Notes: a model not told the origin generated them from the letters alone. A stretch of 64,000 bases of DNA from UBA4416 sp943362175 (GCA_943362175.1 CALRIU020000014.1:70156-134155), one strand, 5' to 3'. Positions 1 to 8,019 are shown, counted from the stretch's first letter. Translations and numbers: made by a program.

Positions 1-44
1 ACCATCGCCTACACTTACCGCGCCTGAGCTTACAAACGTCTTCC

Positions 45-440
45 CTAAGCGAATTTTTTAATCGCTTCCGGGCTTAGCGGTGTGAAGAAGTTAATGAGGT
101 TGCCATCCGGATCACGAAACAGCAGGGAGCGGTTGCCCCAGGGCATGGTGGTAGGCTCCTGAACGATCTCGGGCCTTAATGCTTTGATGCGCTCATAATC
201 CTCATCCACATTTTTCACGAGGAACTCAATGATGACACTTTGGTTGGAAGCCGCCTGTGCTACGCCTTCTCCGAAAAAGGCCAGTGTTTTGGTGCTTCCG
301 ATGGCTAATGTAAACGGGCCTGCCGGAATTTCCGCAAAGTCGTCTGTGGCCCACCTGGCGGGCAAAGCCGTGGCTTTTTCTAAAAATGTAACTAAGCGCT
401 TGATGTCGGCGGTAATAATCCTTAATGATGCTGCTTTCAT
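45..440 (-). CDS. VOC (glyoxalase/bleomycin-resistance fold) family protein
   Basis: A 131-residue protein with the vicinal oxygen chelate fold: an N-terminal beta-alpha stretch (MKAASLRIITADIKRLVTF), a middle AIGSTKTLAFFG strand and the family's closing motif LLFRDPDGNLINFFTP near residues 107-123. One fold unit only, so it would act as a dimer. Such proteins are metal-dependent lyases, dioxygenases or drug-binding proteins; the substrate cannot be read from sequence. Start is the ATG at 440; no Shine-Dalgarno site is visible. It runs on the same strand as yceH upstream but is about 95 bases away, so co-transcription is uncertain. Confidence 0.85.
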   Translation of the reverse strand: MKAASLRIITADIKRLVTFLEKATALPARWATDDFAEIPAGPFTLAIGSTKTLAFFGEGVAQAASNQSVIIEFLVKNVDEDYERIKALRPEIVQEPTTMPWGNRSLLFRDPDGNLINFFTPLSPEAIKKFA

Positions 441-536
441 GTTTTTCAGGGTTTAAACGGTTGATGAACGCAAAGTGCAACCTGAGAGTGACAACCCTAT
501 GTCAGCAGCGCATTATAATTTTTTCATGTTTTCGGA

Positions 537-1172
537 CTACAGCAATCCCTCCAGCTTCTGCTTCAGCTCCGCCAGCTCCTGCTCCAGGGCTGTGACGCGG
601 GCTTCCAGCTCAGCAATGTTTGGGCGGGCCGCTGCTTCGTGGTGGGTCTCTTCCTCATCGGGCATCGCGCTCTCGCCAAACAAGTGGGCATAGCGCCCTT
701 CCTTCTGGCCGGGCTGTTTGGGCATGGCTTTCACAAAAGGAGGCTCTGCCTGGGCCAGGTTGTTGAGGCTTTCCAGCACCGACTCGAGCGAGGCAAATTC
801 GTGCATGCGCCCGGCATTGGTGTTCAGCTCGCCCGGCGTTTGAGGCCCGCGCAGCAGCAGGAGGCAAAGGATGGCCTCCTCGGCATCGGAAAGCGTATAG
901 CGCACCGAGAAGTTATGCTTGTATTTCAGCACCCGGCTGCCGCCACCCACGGCAGTATTTACCAGGCCCTGGGTTTTGAGGCTGTTGATCGTTGTTACGA
1001 TGGTCGACTCGTCATAGTCCGTTACCGGGCGGCGCGAGGTTTTCTGGTTGCAGCCCGCCGCCAGGGCGTTCACCGTCATCGGGTAATAGTCGGGCGTGGT
1101 CTTGCTTTTTTCGAGGAGAGTGCCCAGCACGCGCTGTTCGGCGGCGCTGAGAAGAGGTAATTGATTTTCCAT
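537..1172 (-). CDS. YceH family protein (DUF480)
   Basis: A 211-residue protein matching the YceH/DUF480 family along its whole length: an opening LSAAEQRVLGTLLEKSKTTPDYYPMT winged-helix segment (residues 8-33), QKTSRRPVTDYDE, and the second winged-helix half LRGPQTPGELNTNAGRMHEF. The C-terminus (about 185-211) is a leucine/glutamate-rich coiled coil that would drive oligomerisation. Members are two-winged-helix proteins of unknown biochemical role; DNA binding is inferred from fold only. Length is usual for the family. Single gene, start ATG at 1172. Confidence 0.88.
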   Translation of the reverse strand: MENQLPLLSAAEQRVLGTLLEKSKTTPDYYPMTVNALAAGCNQKTSRRPVTDYDESTIVTTINSLKTQGLVNTAVGGGSRVLKYKHNFSVRYTLSDAEEAILCLLLLRGPQTPGELNTNAGRMHEFASLESVLESLNNLAQAEPPFVKAMPKQPGQKEGRYAHLFGESAMPDEEETHHEAAARPNIAELEARVTALEQELAELKQKLEGLL

Positions 1173-1302
1173 AAACTAGTCTGAGCCCTAAGGTACAAAA
1201 AAGTGAATGTGTTCTCCATCATAATTTTGAGATGAAAACTATTTCACGTGCCGGTCTATAGTATTAAAATGTTGGGTCTGTCGCAACTGTGCAATTCAGG
1301 CG

Positions 1303-1432
1303 GGCGTGTCCCTGCGGGCCAGGCTATCACTCCTCCCGATGGATATCGGGACTTTTTGCCGCACTTCGACTGCGCTCAGTGAGCGGCAAAAAGGATTTCC
1401 ACTGCTTCCGATAGCTATCGGAACCTTCACGC
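1303..1432 (-). repeat. Structured intergenic repeat, copy 1
   Basis: Read on the minus strand this begins GCGTGA and ends with a GCAGGGACACGCC tail, so the ends pair (GCGTG/CACGC). Inside is a central hairpin whose arms are CTTTTTGCCGC and GCGGCAAAAAG, preceded by GGAAATCC, and two small hairpins (TTCCGATAGCTATCGGAA and TCCCGATATCCATCGGGA). The same order of blocks occurs at 4174-4309 on the other strand. It is non-coding in all frames and lies between yceH and the aminotransferase promoter. Likely a REP-like dispersed element; function unknown. Confidence 0.7.
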
Positions 1433-1511
1433 AATTTCACTCAAAAGTTATGAGTTAAACCGAACCAGCAGCGTCTTGTTTTCTAACCGGTTAAAAAGTA
1501 TTAGTCTCAGC

Positions 1512-1545
1512 TTTACATTCCCACCTCTCTACTCCTTATATTTTG
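1512..1545 (+). promoter_or_regulatory. Bacteroidota-type promoter for the aminotransferase
   Basis: TTTA at 1512-1515 and TATATTTT (followed by G) at 1537-1544 with a 21-base spacer, close to the TTTG/TAnnTTTG consensus. Transcription would start near 1551, about 38 bases before the ATG at 1589. An in-frame GTG at 1562 exists but lies only about ten bases from that start. Confidence 0.45.
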
Positions 1546-1588
1546 CTTTCTTGCCCGCTAAGTGTATTTTAGTAAAAATTATGTCACG

Positions 1589-2731
1589 ATGCACATCCGC
1601 AGCAAACTACCCAATGTAGGCACCACTATCTTCACGGTGATGAGTGGCCTCGCCCGCGAACACAAGGCCATCAACCTCTCCCAGGGCTTCCCCGATTTCG
1701 AGGCCGATCCCCTGCTGATGGAGCTGGCCCGTAAGCATACCGCTGCGGCGTTTAACCAGTATGCCCCCATGCCCGGCGCCCTGCCCCTGCGTGAGCAGAT
1801 TGTCACGCTTCTGCAAAACTGCTACGGTGCGCAGTACAACCCTGATACCGAGATCACCGTTACGGCCGGCGCCACCCAGGGCATCTATACCGCCATCGCT
1901 GCGTTTATCAACCAGGGCGATGAGGTGATTGTGTTTGAACCTGCCTACGACTGCTATACGCCCGCCATCGAAGTACACGGCGGCATCCCCAGGCCCATTG
2001 CCCTGGAGTATCCCGGTTTCAGCATCAACTGGGAAACCGTAAAAAACACCATCAGCGACCGCACCCGCATGATCATCATCAACTCGCCCCACAACCCCAG
2101 CGGCACCACGCTTTCGGCAAGCGACCTCCGGGAGCTGGAGAGGCTGGTGCGCGACCGAAACATCATCGTGCTGAGCGACGAGGTGTACGAGCACATGGTC
2201 TTCGACGGCGCCCGGCACGAAAGCGTAGCCCGCTACAAGAGCCTCGCCTCCCAGTCCTTCATCGTGTCCTCCTTCGGCAAAACCGTGCATGCCACCGGCT
2301 GGAAGATCGGCTATGTGGCCGCTCCCCAAGAGCTCATGGCCGAGTTCCGCAAAGTACACCAGTTCCTTGTGTTCTGCGTCAACCACCCCTTTCAGATGGC
2401 ACTCTCTGAGTACCTGAAAGACGAATCCCACTACAAGGGCCTGCACGCCTTTTACCAGGCCAGGCGCGATTATTTCCGCAGCCTCATCAGCAGCTCCCGC
2501 TTCGGTATCGAGCCCTGTACCGGTACCTATTTCCAGCTACTCAATTACAGCGCCATTTCCGGCGAAGCCGATACCGGGCTTGCTATCCGCCTCACCAAAG
2601 AAAAAGGCCTGGCTGCGATTCCGCTCTCGGTCTTCTACAGCGACCAGCGCCAGCAGAACCTGCTCCGTTTCTGCTTTGCCAAAAAAGAAGAAACCCTTCA
2701 ACAAGCAGCCGAAATTATCTGTACCTTGTAG
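1589..2731 (+). CDS. Methionine/glutamine-type aminotransferase (YbdL/MtnE-like, class I PLP)
   Basis: A 380-residue fold-type I PLP aminotransferase. It shows INLSQGFPDF near the start, NQYAPMPGALPLREQI (substrate loop), NSPHNPSGT, the PLP-contacting VLSDEVYEHM and the Schiff-base lysine in SSFGKTVHATGWKIGY. The INLSQGFPDF start and FNQYAPMPG are characteristic of YbdL-type enzymes that transfer the amino group of methionine, glutamine or aromatic amino acids to 2-oxo acids, including 4-methylthio-2-oxobutyrate in methionine salvage. Cytosolic. The omega-amidase at 5159 is the natural next enzyme, removing 2-oxoglutaramate made when glutamine is donor. ATG at 1589 is preferred over the GTG at 1562 because homology begins there. 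Confidence 0.88.
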   Translation: MHIRSKLPNVGTTIFTVMSGLAREHKAINLSQGFPDFEADPLLMELARKHTAAAFNQYAPMPGALPLREQIVTLLQNCYGAQYNPDTEITVTAGATQGIYTAIAAFINQGDEVIVFEPAYDCYTPAIEVHGGIPRPIALEYPGFSINWETVKNTISDRTRMIIINSPHNPSGTTLSASDLRELERLVRDRNIIVLSDEVYEHMVFDGARHESVARYKSLASQSFIVSSFGKTVHATGWKIGYVAAPQELMAEFRKVHQFLVFCVNHPFQMALSEYLKDESHYKGLHAFYQARRDYFRSLISSSRFGIEPCTGTYFQLLNYSAISGEADTGLAIRLTKEKGLAAIPLSVFYSDQRQQNLLRFCFAKKEETLQQAAEIICTL

Positions 2732-2747
2732 GATATTCCCTGATGCC

Positions 2748-3407
2748 ATGAAAGCCATCTACCTCATCGTTTTCCTGCTTAGCCTGCTCAGGATCCAGGC
2801 GCAGGACACCATCGTGTATAAGAACGGGCTCAAGACCCCAGTTGTGCTCAAAGAAATTTCGCCGGCTGAGATCCGCTACCAGCGTGTGGGCATGACCGAG
2901 GGCCCCGATTACGTCATCAGCAAGGCCGACGTGGACCATGTCGTCTACAAAAATGGCCTCACCGAGCGCTTCCAGGCAGTACCTCCGGCACAGGCACCTT
3001 TAGAAACACAGCCCCCGGCATCACCGCCTTCGATACTGATGCCCTATACCGAAAAAATCGACTACCGCACCGCCAAAAGAAATTACCGCACGCTGAAAGA
3101 GTTCGCCCTCAATCATCCCGACCCCAGACGCCAGCCACAGTTGGCGGAGCTGGCCCTCGATATCAGGCAGTATAAGAACGGCCAGGATGGCACCCGCACC
3201 GGCGCCATTGTCTGCGGCGGCCTGGCCATTGGCGGCAGCTTCCTCTACGCCCTGTCCTATGCGCTTTCCAATGAGAACGAGCCTGCCTTTTATGTCCCTC
3301 CCGCCATCCTTGGCGGCCTGGCCGTAGGACTCGGTTCTGTGTCTATCATATACAACGTGAAGCTCAGGGACAAGCGCAAGGAATTTGTGGACCTTTACAA
3401 TGAATAA
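2748..3407 (+). CDS. Uncharacterised secreted/membrane protein, tandem paralogue 1
   Basis: A 219-residue protein with a signal peptide (residues 1-18, ending RIQAQ) and an N-terminal domain of about 60 residues: DTIVYKNG, EISPAEIRYQ, EGPDYVISKADVDHVVYKNG. A proline-rich linker follows (about 80-105), then a basic region, two hydrophobic segments rich in glycine (about 155-200) and a charged tail ending RKEFVDLYNE. It is the first of three tandem copies sharing the same plan (next at 3400 and 4433). The start at 2748 is set by the signal peptide; an open frame extends further upstream inside the aminotransferase gene. Function unknown; no homology to a named enzyme was seen. Confidence 0.75.
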   Translation: MKAIYLIVFLLSLLRIQAQDTIVYKNGLKTPVVLKEISPAEIRYQRVGMTEGPDYVISKADVDHVVYKNGLTERFQAVPPAQAPLETQPPASPPSILMPYTEKIDYRTAKRNYRTLKEFALNHPDPRRQPQLAELALDIRQYKNGQDGTRTGAIVCGGLAIGGSFLYALSYALSNENEPAFYVPPAILGGLAVGLGSVSIIYNVKLRDKRKEFVDLYNE

Positions 3408-4062
3408 GATGCTGCGCATATTGTTCTTCTTCGGGTTGCTAGGTTCCCGCAGCCTTTGGGCGCAGGATAGCCTCTTCATCAAAGACTCCGAAACGCTCCT
3501 GGTACGTGTGCTCGAAATTTCTTCTGCCGAAGTGTCCTACAAGATGTACTTCAACCCCGATGGTGTGATCCATAAGGTCGCCAACTCGCGGGTAGAGAAG
3601 ATCGTGTACGAGAACGGCAAAACGGAATCACGCTTTCAGATCGCCAAAAAAACCACGGCGCCTGTCAACGGCTACAGGCCGGGCCAGTTCATCATCGACG
3701 ATAACCACATCAGTTACGATAACCGCGATATTGCCCATCGCGAAGCCTTTAAGATCATGCTCAGGCGCGATCCGCAGGTCAACTCCGATGAGCTCAACCT
3801 CCTGTTGCTGGATGCCGAAGGAAAGCGCAACGCACAGATCGGCTTTACCATTGCCGGCCCTGTGCTCTTCCTGGGCAGCTCCTACCTGGGCATCAGGCGC
3901 TATTACGGACCCAACGACAGGCCCATGCTGCGCAATTTTGTGCTCACCGGTGTGGGGCTCTTCGTGGCCTCGGAGATCACCGCCATGATCTACAAATCCG
4001 TGAAGAACCGCAAGATCCGACAGGCAGCGAAGCTTTACAACAAGGAGATTTCCTTTGATTGA
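3400..4062 (+). CDS. Uncharacterised secreted/membrane protein, tandem paralogue 2
   Basis: A 220-residue paralogue of the preceding protein. It begins MNKMLRILFFFG with a signal peptide ending LWAQ, then DSLFIKDSE, EISSAEVSYKMYFNPDGVIHKV and VEKIVYENGKTESRF, two hydrophobic segments (about 148-195) and a basic tail KIRQAAKLYNKE. The ATG at 3400 overlaps the stop of paralogue 1 by eight bases (ATGAATAA), so the two are translationally coupled. The middle holds a D/H-rich stretch (about 95-115) absent from the other copies. Function unknown. Confidence 0.75.
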   Translation: MNKMLRILFFFGLLGSRSLWAQDSLFIKDSETLLVRVLEISSAEVSYKMYFNPDGVIHKVANSRVEKIVYENGKTESRFQIAKKTTAPVNGYRPGQFIIDDNHISYDNRDIAHREAFKIMLRRDPQVNSDELNLLLLDAEGKRNAQIGFTIAGPVLFLGSSYLGIRRYYGPNDRPMLRNFVLTGVGLFVASEITAMIYKSVKNRKIRQAAKLYNKEISFD

Positions 4063-4432
4063 AAAGATTTTTTTACTCAATTCTTTGTAGCTACATGAAA
4101 CCGAATGTCAGTCCGGGTGATCCGTAGCAATAGCGTAGGATCGTATCGAAAACGACATGAGACAGTTTTGCTTGCGTGAGCGATTGAAGCGGAAATCCTT
4201 TTGCCGGTTGCTGAGCTGTCGGCCTGTCACGACACGTCGTGAGAGTCGAAGGGCAAGTCGAAGCACGGCAAAAGATTGCAGCGTAAAGCGCGACCCGCAG
4301 GGGCACGCCCAAATCAGTCAATTCTTGAGAAGCACACTTGTGCGGGTTTAATGCTTCGTAATGCACGTTGCATACTTTATTCCCGATTTGGCCGTTTATT
4401 ATTATCTCATTTATTTTACTACTTTTAATACA
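4063..4432. other. 370-base intergenic region holding repeat copy 2
   Basis: No credible coding region. It contains the second copy of the structured repeat (4174-4309) and then an AT-rich leader before paralogue 3. A weak TACTTTTA resembling a -7 element lies about 15 bases before the ATG at 4433, without a well-spaced -33 partner. Confidence 0.5.
4174..4309 (+). repeat. Structured intergenic repeat, copy 2
   Basis: Begins GCGTGAG and ends CAGGGGCACGCC, giving pairing ends. GATTGAAGCGGAAATCCTTTT on the left and CGGCAAAAGATTGCAGCG on the right flank a central hairpin (TTTTGCCG/CGGCAAAA). It matches copy 1 at 1303-1432 (opposite strand) in block order, in GGAAATCCTTTT, in the TTTTGCCG stem and in the CCCGCAGGG tail, but the two side hairpins of copy 1 are replaced by GATTGAAGC and GATTGCAGC. 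It splits the three-paralogue array. Confidence 0.7.
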
Positions 4433-5146
4433 ATGAAACACAGCCTATTTTTTATGCTCCTGCTCATGGGCTTTCTCTCCCTTCGTGCGCAGGATACGAT
4501 TTATAAACGCAGCGGAGAAATTATCCCTGCAAAGATCACGGAGATCAGCACGGCAGAAGTTAAATACAAGCGCTTCACGATGCCCGACGGCCCGGTCTTT
4601 ATCATCGGCCGCAACGAAGTGCAAAAGATCCGCTTCTCCAATGGGGTGGTTGATTCCTTTGCGGTATCCCAGCCGGTAACAACGCAGACCGTTATGCCCG
4701 TCGAAATCCCGGTCATCATACAGCCGCAGCAGGCAACGCCTGTGCTCACGGGCCTCATCGAGAATCCGCGGGCCGGCCTGTACTATTACAACGGGGCTAA
4801 GATCAACGAAAAGAAAATGCTTTTCATTGCCGCCGACAAAAACAGGACCTGGAGAAACAAAGAGCTCGACCAGGCTATCCTGGCCACCGGCCACTTTAAA
4901 AAAAACCAGTACATTTCAGGCTTCGGCGGGCCGGCCGTGCTCATTGTCTGCCTCATTGCGGCCACGCAAACCTCCCAGAACAATCCCAACTCCAATGTTT
5001 CAGGTGCCCTGGTGTTTAATGGCCTGGGGATCCTGGTGGCCTCGCAGATCGTATCGCCCATGTTCAAGCGCAAGCGCTCACAAAGCGCGCGCAAGGTGGT
5101 GATGCTCTTCAATGAGCAGGTACAGAAACAGCAGCCACAAAACTAA
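4433..5146 (+). CDS. Uncharacterised secreted/membrane protein, tandem paralogue 3
   Basis: A 237-residue third paralogue: signal peptide (1-19, ending LRAQ), DTIYKRSGEIIPAKITEIST, AEVKYKRFTMPDGPVFIIGR, VQKIRFSNG, then a valine/proline/glutamine linker (80-105), two hydrophobic segments (about 160-205) and a basic tail KRKRSQSARKVVMLFNE. The central part (about 110-150) differs from copies 1 and 2. It is separated from them by the 370-base repeat-bearing gap and followed 12 bases later by the omega-amidase gene. Start chosen at the signal peptide Met. Role unknown; similar N-terminal domains are common in Bacteroidota hypothetical proteins. Confidence 0.75.
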   Translation: MKHSLFFMLLLMGFLSLRAQDTIYKRSGEIIPAKITEISTAEVKYKRFTMPDGPVFIIGRNEVQKIRFSNGVVDSFAVSQPVTTQTVMPVEIPVIIQPQQATPVLTGLIENPRAGLYYYNGAKINEKKMLFIAADKNRTWRNKELDQAILATGHFKKNQYISGFGGPAVLIVCLIAATQTSQNNPNSNVSGALVFNGLGILVASQIVSPMFKRKRSQSARKVVMLFNEQVQKQQPQN

Positions 5147-5158
5147 CATAGCCGGCAA

Positions 5159-5935
5159 ATGGATTTAACAGTCACCACCCTGCAAACCTCCCTCCATTGG
5201 GAGGACCCTGCCCGGAACCTTGAGCACTTGAGGGAGAAGATCGCCCAGCTTCCGCCAACCGATCTTCTCATCCTTCCCGAAATGTTCACTACCGGTTTCA
5301 CGATGAAACCCGAAAGCCTGGCCGAAGATGCTGGGGGAGCGGGCCTGCAGTGGATGCAGGAGCAGGCGCATGCCAAAGGCTGCGTGGTGGTGGGAAGCAT
5401 TTCCGTAAAAGAAAACGAAAACTACTACAACCGCTTATATTGGGTAAAGCCCGATGGCTCTTTCCTGTCCTACGATAAGCGCCACCTCTTCCGCATGGGG
5501 AAAGAGCATGAGCATTACACCGCAGGAAACAGCAGGCTCACCATCGACTATAAAGGCTGGAAGATCTGCCCGCTCATCTGCTACGACCTTCGTTTTCCGG
5601 TATGGAGCAGGAACACGCCGCAGGATCCCTACGACCTGCTCATCTACGTGGCCAACTGGCCCGAAGTACGAAGCTTTCCCTGGAAGCACTTGCTGATAGC
5701 CCGCGCCATCGAGAACCAGTGTTACGTGGCAGGCGTTAACCGCATAGGCGAGGATGGCAATGGCATTTCACACAGCGGCGATACGGTGCTGCTCAACCCG
5801 CGCGGCGAAGCCATCAGCGAGACCAGGGCCCACGAAGACCGCCTCGAAACCCTCACGCTCTCCTACCAGACGCTCAGCGATTTCAGAAAAGCCTTTCCGG
5901 TATTGGATGATGCGGATCGTTTTAAGATCGCTTAA
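5159..5935 (+). CDS. Omega-amidase (nitrilase/carbon-nitrogen hydrolase superfamily, YafV/Nit2-like)
   Basis: A 258-residue nitrilase-fold enzyme with the Glu-Lys-Cys triad visible: E41 in LILPEMFTTGF, K107 in SYDKRHLF and C141 in PLICYDLRFPVW. The FTTGF after the Glu and the CYDLRFP after the Cys are typical of omega-amidases such as E. coli YafV and mammalian Nit2, which hydrolyse 2-oxoglutaramate and 2-oxosuccinamate to the 2-oxo acid and ammonia. Cytosolic. Together with the aminotransferase at 1589 it would make glutamine-dependent transamination irreversible (inference). Only 12 bases follow paralogue 3, so they may be co-transcribed. Confidence 0.9.
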   Translation: MDLTVTTLQTSLHWEDPARNLEHLREKIAQLPPTDLLILPEMFTTGFTMKPESLAEDAGGAGLQWMQEQAHAKGCVVVGSISVKENENYYNRLYWVKPDGSFLSYDKRHLFRMGKEHEHYTAGNSRLTIDYKGWKICPLICYDLRFPVWSRNTPQDPYDLLIYVANWPEVRSFPWKHLLIARAIENQCYVAGVNRIGEDGNGISHSGDTVLLNPRGEAISETRAHEDRLETLTLSYQTLSDFRKAFPVLDDADRFKIA

Positions 5936-6060
5936 TCACATCACGACCCCTCGTGACAGAAGGAGCACTGAAGAGCTCAAGGTGATCAGAACAACGATCG
6001 CTTCTGTTTCTGTGATTTCCAGGCGTCTGTGGGTTAATAGAACAGATGGATCATTTGAAG

Positions 6061-6100
6061 ACACAAAAATGCCTCATCATCGGATGAGGCGTTTTTGTGT
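6061..6100. terminator. Bidirectional hairpin terminator
   Basis: GCCTCATC and GATGAGGC arms around a four-base loop, extended by ACACAAAAA and TTTTTGTGT. The A-run before and T-run after make it work on both strands; it separates the omega-amidase (+) from the lipoprotein gene (-). The rest of 5936-6314 shows nothing else convincing. Confidence 0.85.
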
Positions 6101-6314
6101 TCTGTCAGGCGCCGGCTGGTCGGGGGTGTTGTGACTCGAAAGTCATGCAATTTCTGGTGCCCGCTTAGCCTGCCATCACTTGTGAAATTTGTTCATGCGT
6201 AAATTTTACATTGAACAAAAGGGTCGCTTGCCAGGCGCCGGATCCGCAGGTCATTCAGATTCGCCGGATACATGGACGCCAAAAATAGAAAAGGATTAAG
6301 CCGCCGCGCAACGC

Positions 6315-6761
6315 TTACTGATTATCCTTAAACAAGTTCCCGATGGAAGTTCCCAGATCGCTCATATCGTGATTAAACTCTTCCTTGAAGCTTTGCCAGC
6401 CTTCTTTGGTTTCATCTTTATAATTGTCGAGCTTGGCTTTCAGCTCATCGTTCCTTCTTTCGAGGTCGGCAATCGCGTCGTCATACTCTTTTTTTGCTTC
6501 CTTTTTTTTGTCTTTGCTCTTTGCTTTCAGATCGGCAATATCCTGTTTGTTTTTTTCGATGCGGGCATTTACATCCGCCACAAACTCATCACGTTCTTTT
6601 TTGAGGTCTTTTTGGGTTTCATCCAGTTTTTGCTCTACGTCTCTGGTAGCCTGGTCGATGTTTTCAGAAACTTCTTCTTTTTTGGAGTCGGAGCAGGAGG
6701 AAAAAGCGGTTACGCTTAACACAGCAAAGGCAGCGGCGATGGGTACAAGGGTAATTTTCAT
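6315..6761 (-). CDS. Coiled-coil lipoprotein
   Basis: A 148-residue protein with a lipoprotein signal (MKITLVPIAAAFAVLSVTAF then SSC near residue 22) and an almost uninterrupted lysine/glutamate-rich helix to about residue 130, predicted coiled coil. The tail reads SDLGTSIGNLFKDNQ. It resembles small periplasmic stress or apolipoprotein-like helices, but no named family was recognised. Start is the Met of the lipoprotein signal, 114 bases inside a longer open frame. Likely anchored to the outer membrane, facing the periplasm (inference). Confidence 0.75.
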   Translation of the reverse strand: MKITLVPIAAAFAVLSVTAFSSCSDSKKEEVSENIDQATRDVEQKLDETQKDLKKERDEFVADVNARIEKNKQDIADLKAKSKDKKKEAKKEYDDAIADLERRNDELKAKLDNYKDETKEGWQSFKEEFNHDMSDLGTSIGNLFKDNQ

Positions 6762-6900
6762 AATGGTTTGGATTTTTAGGTGTGGGTTATTTTTTGGTGT
6801 TGATAAGTGTTGTGTTTGCGCTTTCTGCTTTTCAAGGCCATAGCCAGTGTTATGATCCCGGCATATAGAAGACATGTATCGGCAGAAAGAAGATCCATAT

Positions 6901-7398
6901 TCAGTTGAGGCGAATGATGTAGTAATTCAGCACCATCGCAAAGCAGCACCACAGCAAATAAGGAATTTGCAGGTAGGCCGACAGGCGATGTACTTTCTGA
7001 AGGCGCATCATCCAGAAACAGATGGCGCCTATCAGGCCGGTGATGATCACCAGCGCCAGTGAAGGATTCTTCAAACCGAAGAACGCCAGGGTCCACAGGG
7101 CATTCAGCGTAAGCTGCACCCAGAAAAGCGCGATGCTGTGCCTATACGACTCCATATCGTTTGAGCCATGCTTCATCGTATTATAAAAACCCAGGCCCAT
7201 CAGCAGGTACAGAAAGGTCCATACCGGCCCGAAGATCCAGTCAGGCGGATTAAAGCCCGGCTTGTTCAGGAAAATGTACCAGCTGTTGATGGCATTCAAT
7301 GTCAGAAAACCTGCGATCATGCCCACGAGCTCACACAGTAAAATGGCGCCTGCCAGCTTCTTATAGTCGGATTTAGAGCTTAGTGTAGTCATAGGCAT
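6901..7398 (-). CDS. TspO/MBR family tryptophan-rich sensory protein
   Basis: About 165 residues with five membrane helices and TspO marks: W-x(4)-KPGFNPPDWIFGPVWTFLYLLMG, ALFWVQLTLNALWTLAFFGL, and PYLLWCCFAMVLNYYI at the end. TspO proteins bind porphyrins and are linked to oxidative stress and tetrapyrrole handling in the membrane. The start is placed at the ATG at 7398 (ATG 7392 is equally possible). The upstream in-frame ATG at 7440 lies inside a perfect hairpin terminator and is unlikely to be used. Confidence 0.88.
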   Translation of the reverse strand: MPMTTLSSKSDYKKLAGAILLCELVGMIAGFLTLNAINSWYIFLNKPGFNPPDWIFGPVWTFLYLLMGLGFYNTMKHGSNDMESYRHSIALFWVQLTLNALWTLAFFGLKNPSLALVIITGLIGAICFWMMRLQKVHRLSAYLQIPYLLWCCFAMVLNYYIIRLN

Positions 7399-7413
7399 CG
7401 TATGGGCAGGTGT

Positions 7414-7443
7414 AAAATGGAGGCCGGTGAAAGCCTCCATTTT
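7414..7443. terminator. Hairpin terminator after the DUF2383 gene
   Basis: Perfect 11-base arms AAAATGGAGGC and GCCTCCATTTT with an eight-base loop. On the minus strand it sits about 85 bases beyond the stop at 7528 and just before tspO, so it separates the two genes and constrains the tspO start. Confidence 0.75.
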
Positions 7444-7527
7444 GTTGTTTTACATCGTGTAATCAGTGCCGTTTCATCTCAGGTTGTAAAAACTTTAAAA
7501 AACTAAATGAAAAAAAACAGGCTGCTT

Positions 7528-8019
7528 TTATGTAAAACTATTGTTATATCCGTAAAACGTCAGGTTCCCGTATTTCCGTATCAGGTCCTGCGATTTTTTA
7601 ATAGCGGTTTGTTGCTCCAGGATCAGTTGCCTGATGTCTGCCGGAATCTTAACATCCGAATGAAGCGCTTCATCATAGGCCCTGATCGCCGCCGCTTCTC
7701 CAAATTCGCAGCTGTCGAGAATAGAGGCGGTGTTATTTGCCTTGAATGTATTTTTAATTTCCATCCAGATCCGGAAGATCTTGCCGGCAAAAGTCGTATC
7801 GGCATTATTTTCACCTTCCAGCCTGCTTACCTGCGCCTGGAGCTCGCTGATGAAATCCTCGCTCTGCTTGGACTTTTCATGAAAAATGGAAGAAAGATCC
7901 GGATACTTGTCCGCCTGCTTCATGGCAGTTCTGTAGCCTTCTACCCGGTCGTTGTTTATTCTGGCCAGGTCTTTCAGGAGAATCACAAGGTTTTTTGTAT
8001 TTTCTGAGGAAGATGTCAT
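7528..8019 (-). CDS. PA2169-type four-helix-bundle protein (DUF2383)
   Basis: A 163-residue all-helical protein: NTKNLVILLKDLARINNDRVEGYRTAMKQ, IFHEKSKQSEDFISEL, ILDSCEFGEAAAIRAYDEAL and ILEQQTAIKKSQDLIRKY. The glutamates and histidine (FHEK, CEFGE, LEQQ) sit where ferritin-like bundles hold metal, and the family is ferritin-like. It is often found near stress genes, as here. Start at the ATG at 8019 is preferred over 8073 because homology begins there. A TGGCAT-N5-TTGAA sequence just upstream partly resembles a sigma-54 promoter but lacks the -12 C. Confidence 0.8.
   Translation of the reverse strand: MTSSSENTKNLVILLKDLARINNDRVEGYRTAMKQADKYPDLSSIFHEKSKQSEDFISELQAQVSRLEGENNADTTFAGKIFRIWMEIKNTFKANNTASILDSCEFGEAAAIRAYDEALHSDVKIPADIRQLILEQQTAIKKSQDLIRKYGNLTFYGYNNSFT

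Noticed and set aside
639..1160. Long plus-strand frame opposite yceH (173 codons) and similar long antisense frames at 1607-2446 and 38850-39419
   Set aside because: Reverse-strand shadows of well-supported genes; no independent motifs.
7399..7440. tspO start at ATG 7440
   Set aside because: Would put coding sequence through a perfect 11-base terminator stem; ATG 7398 or 7392 preferred.
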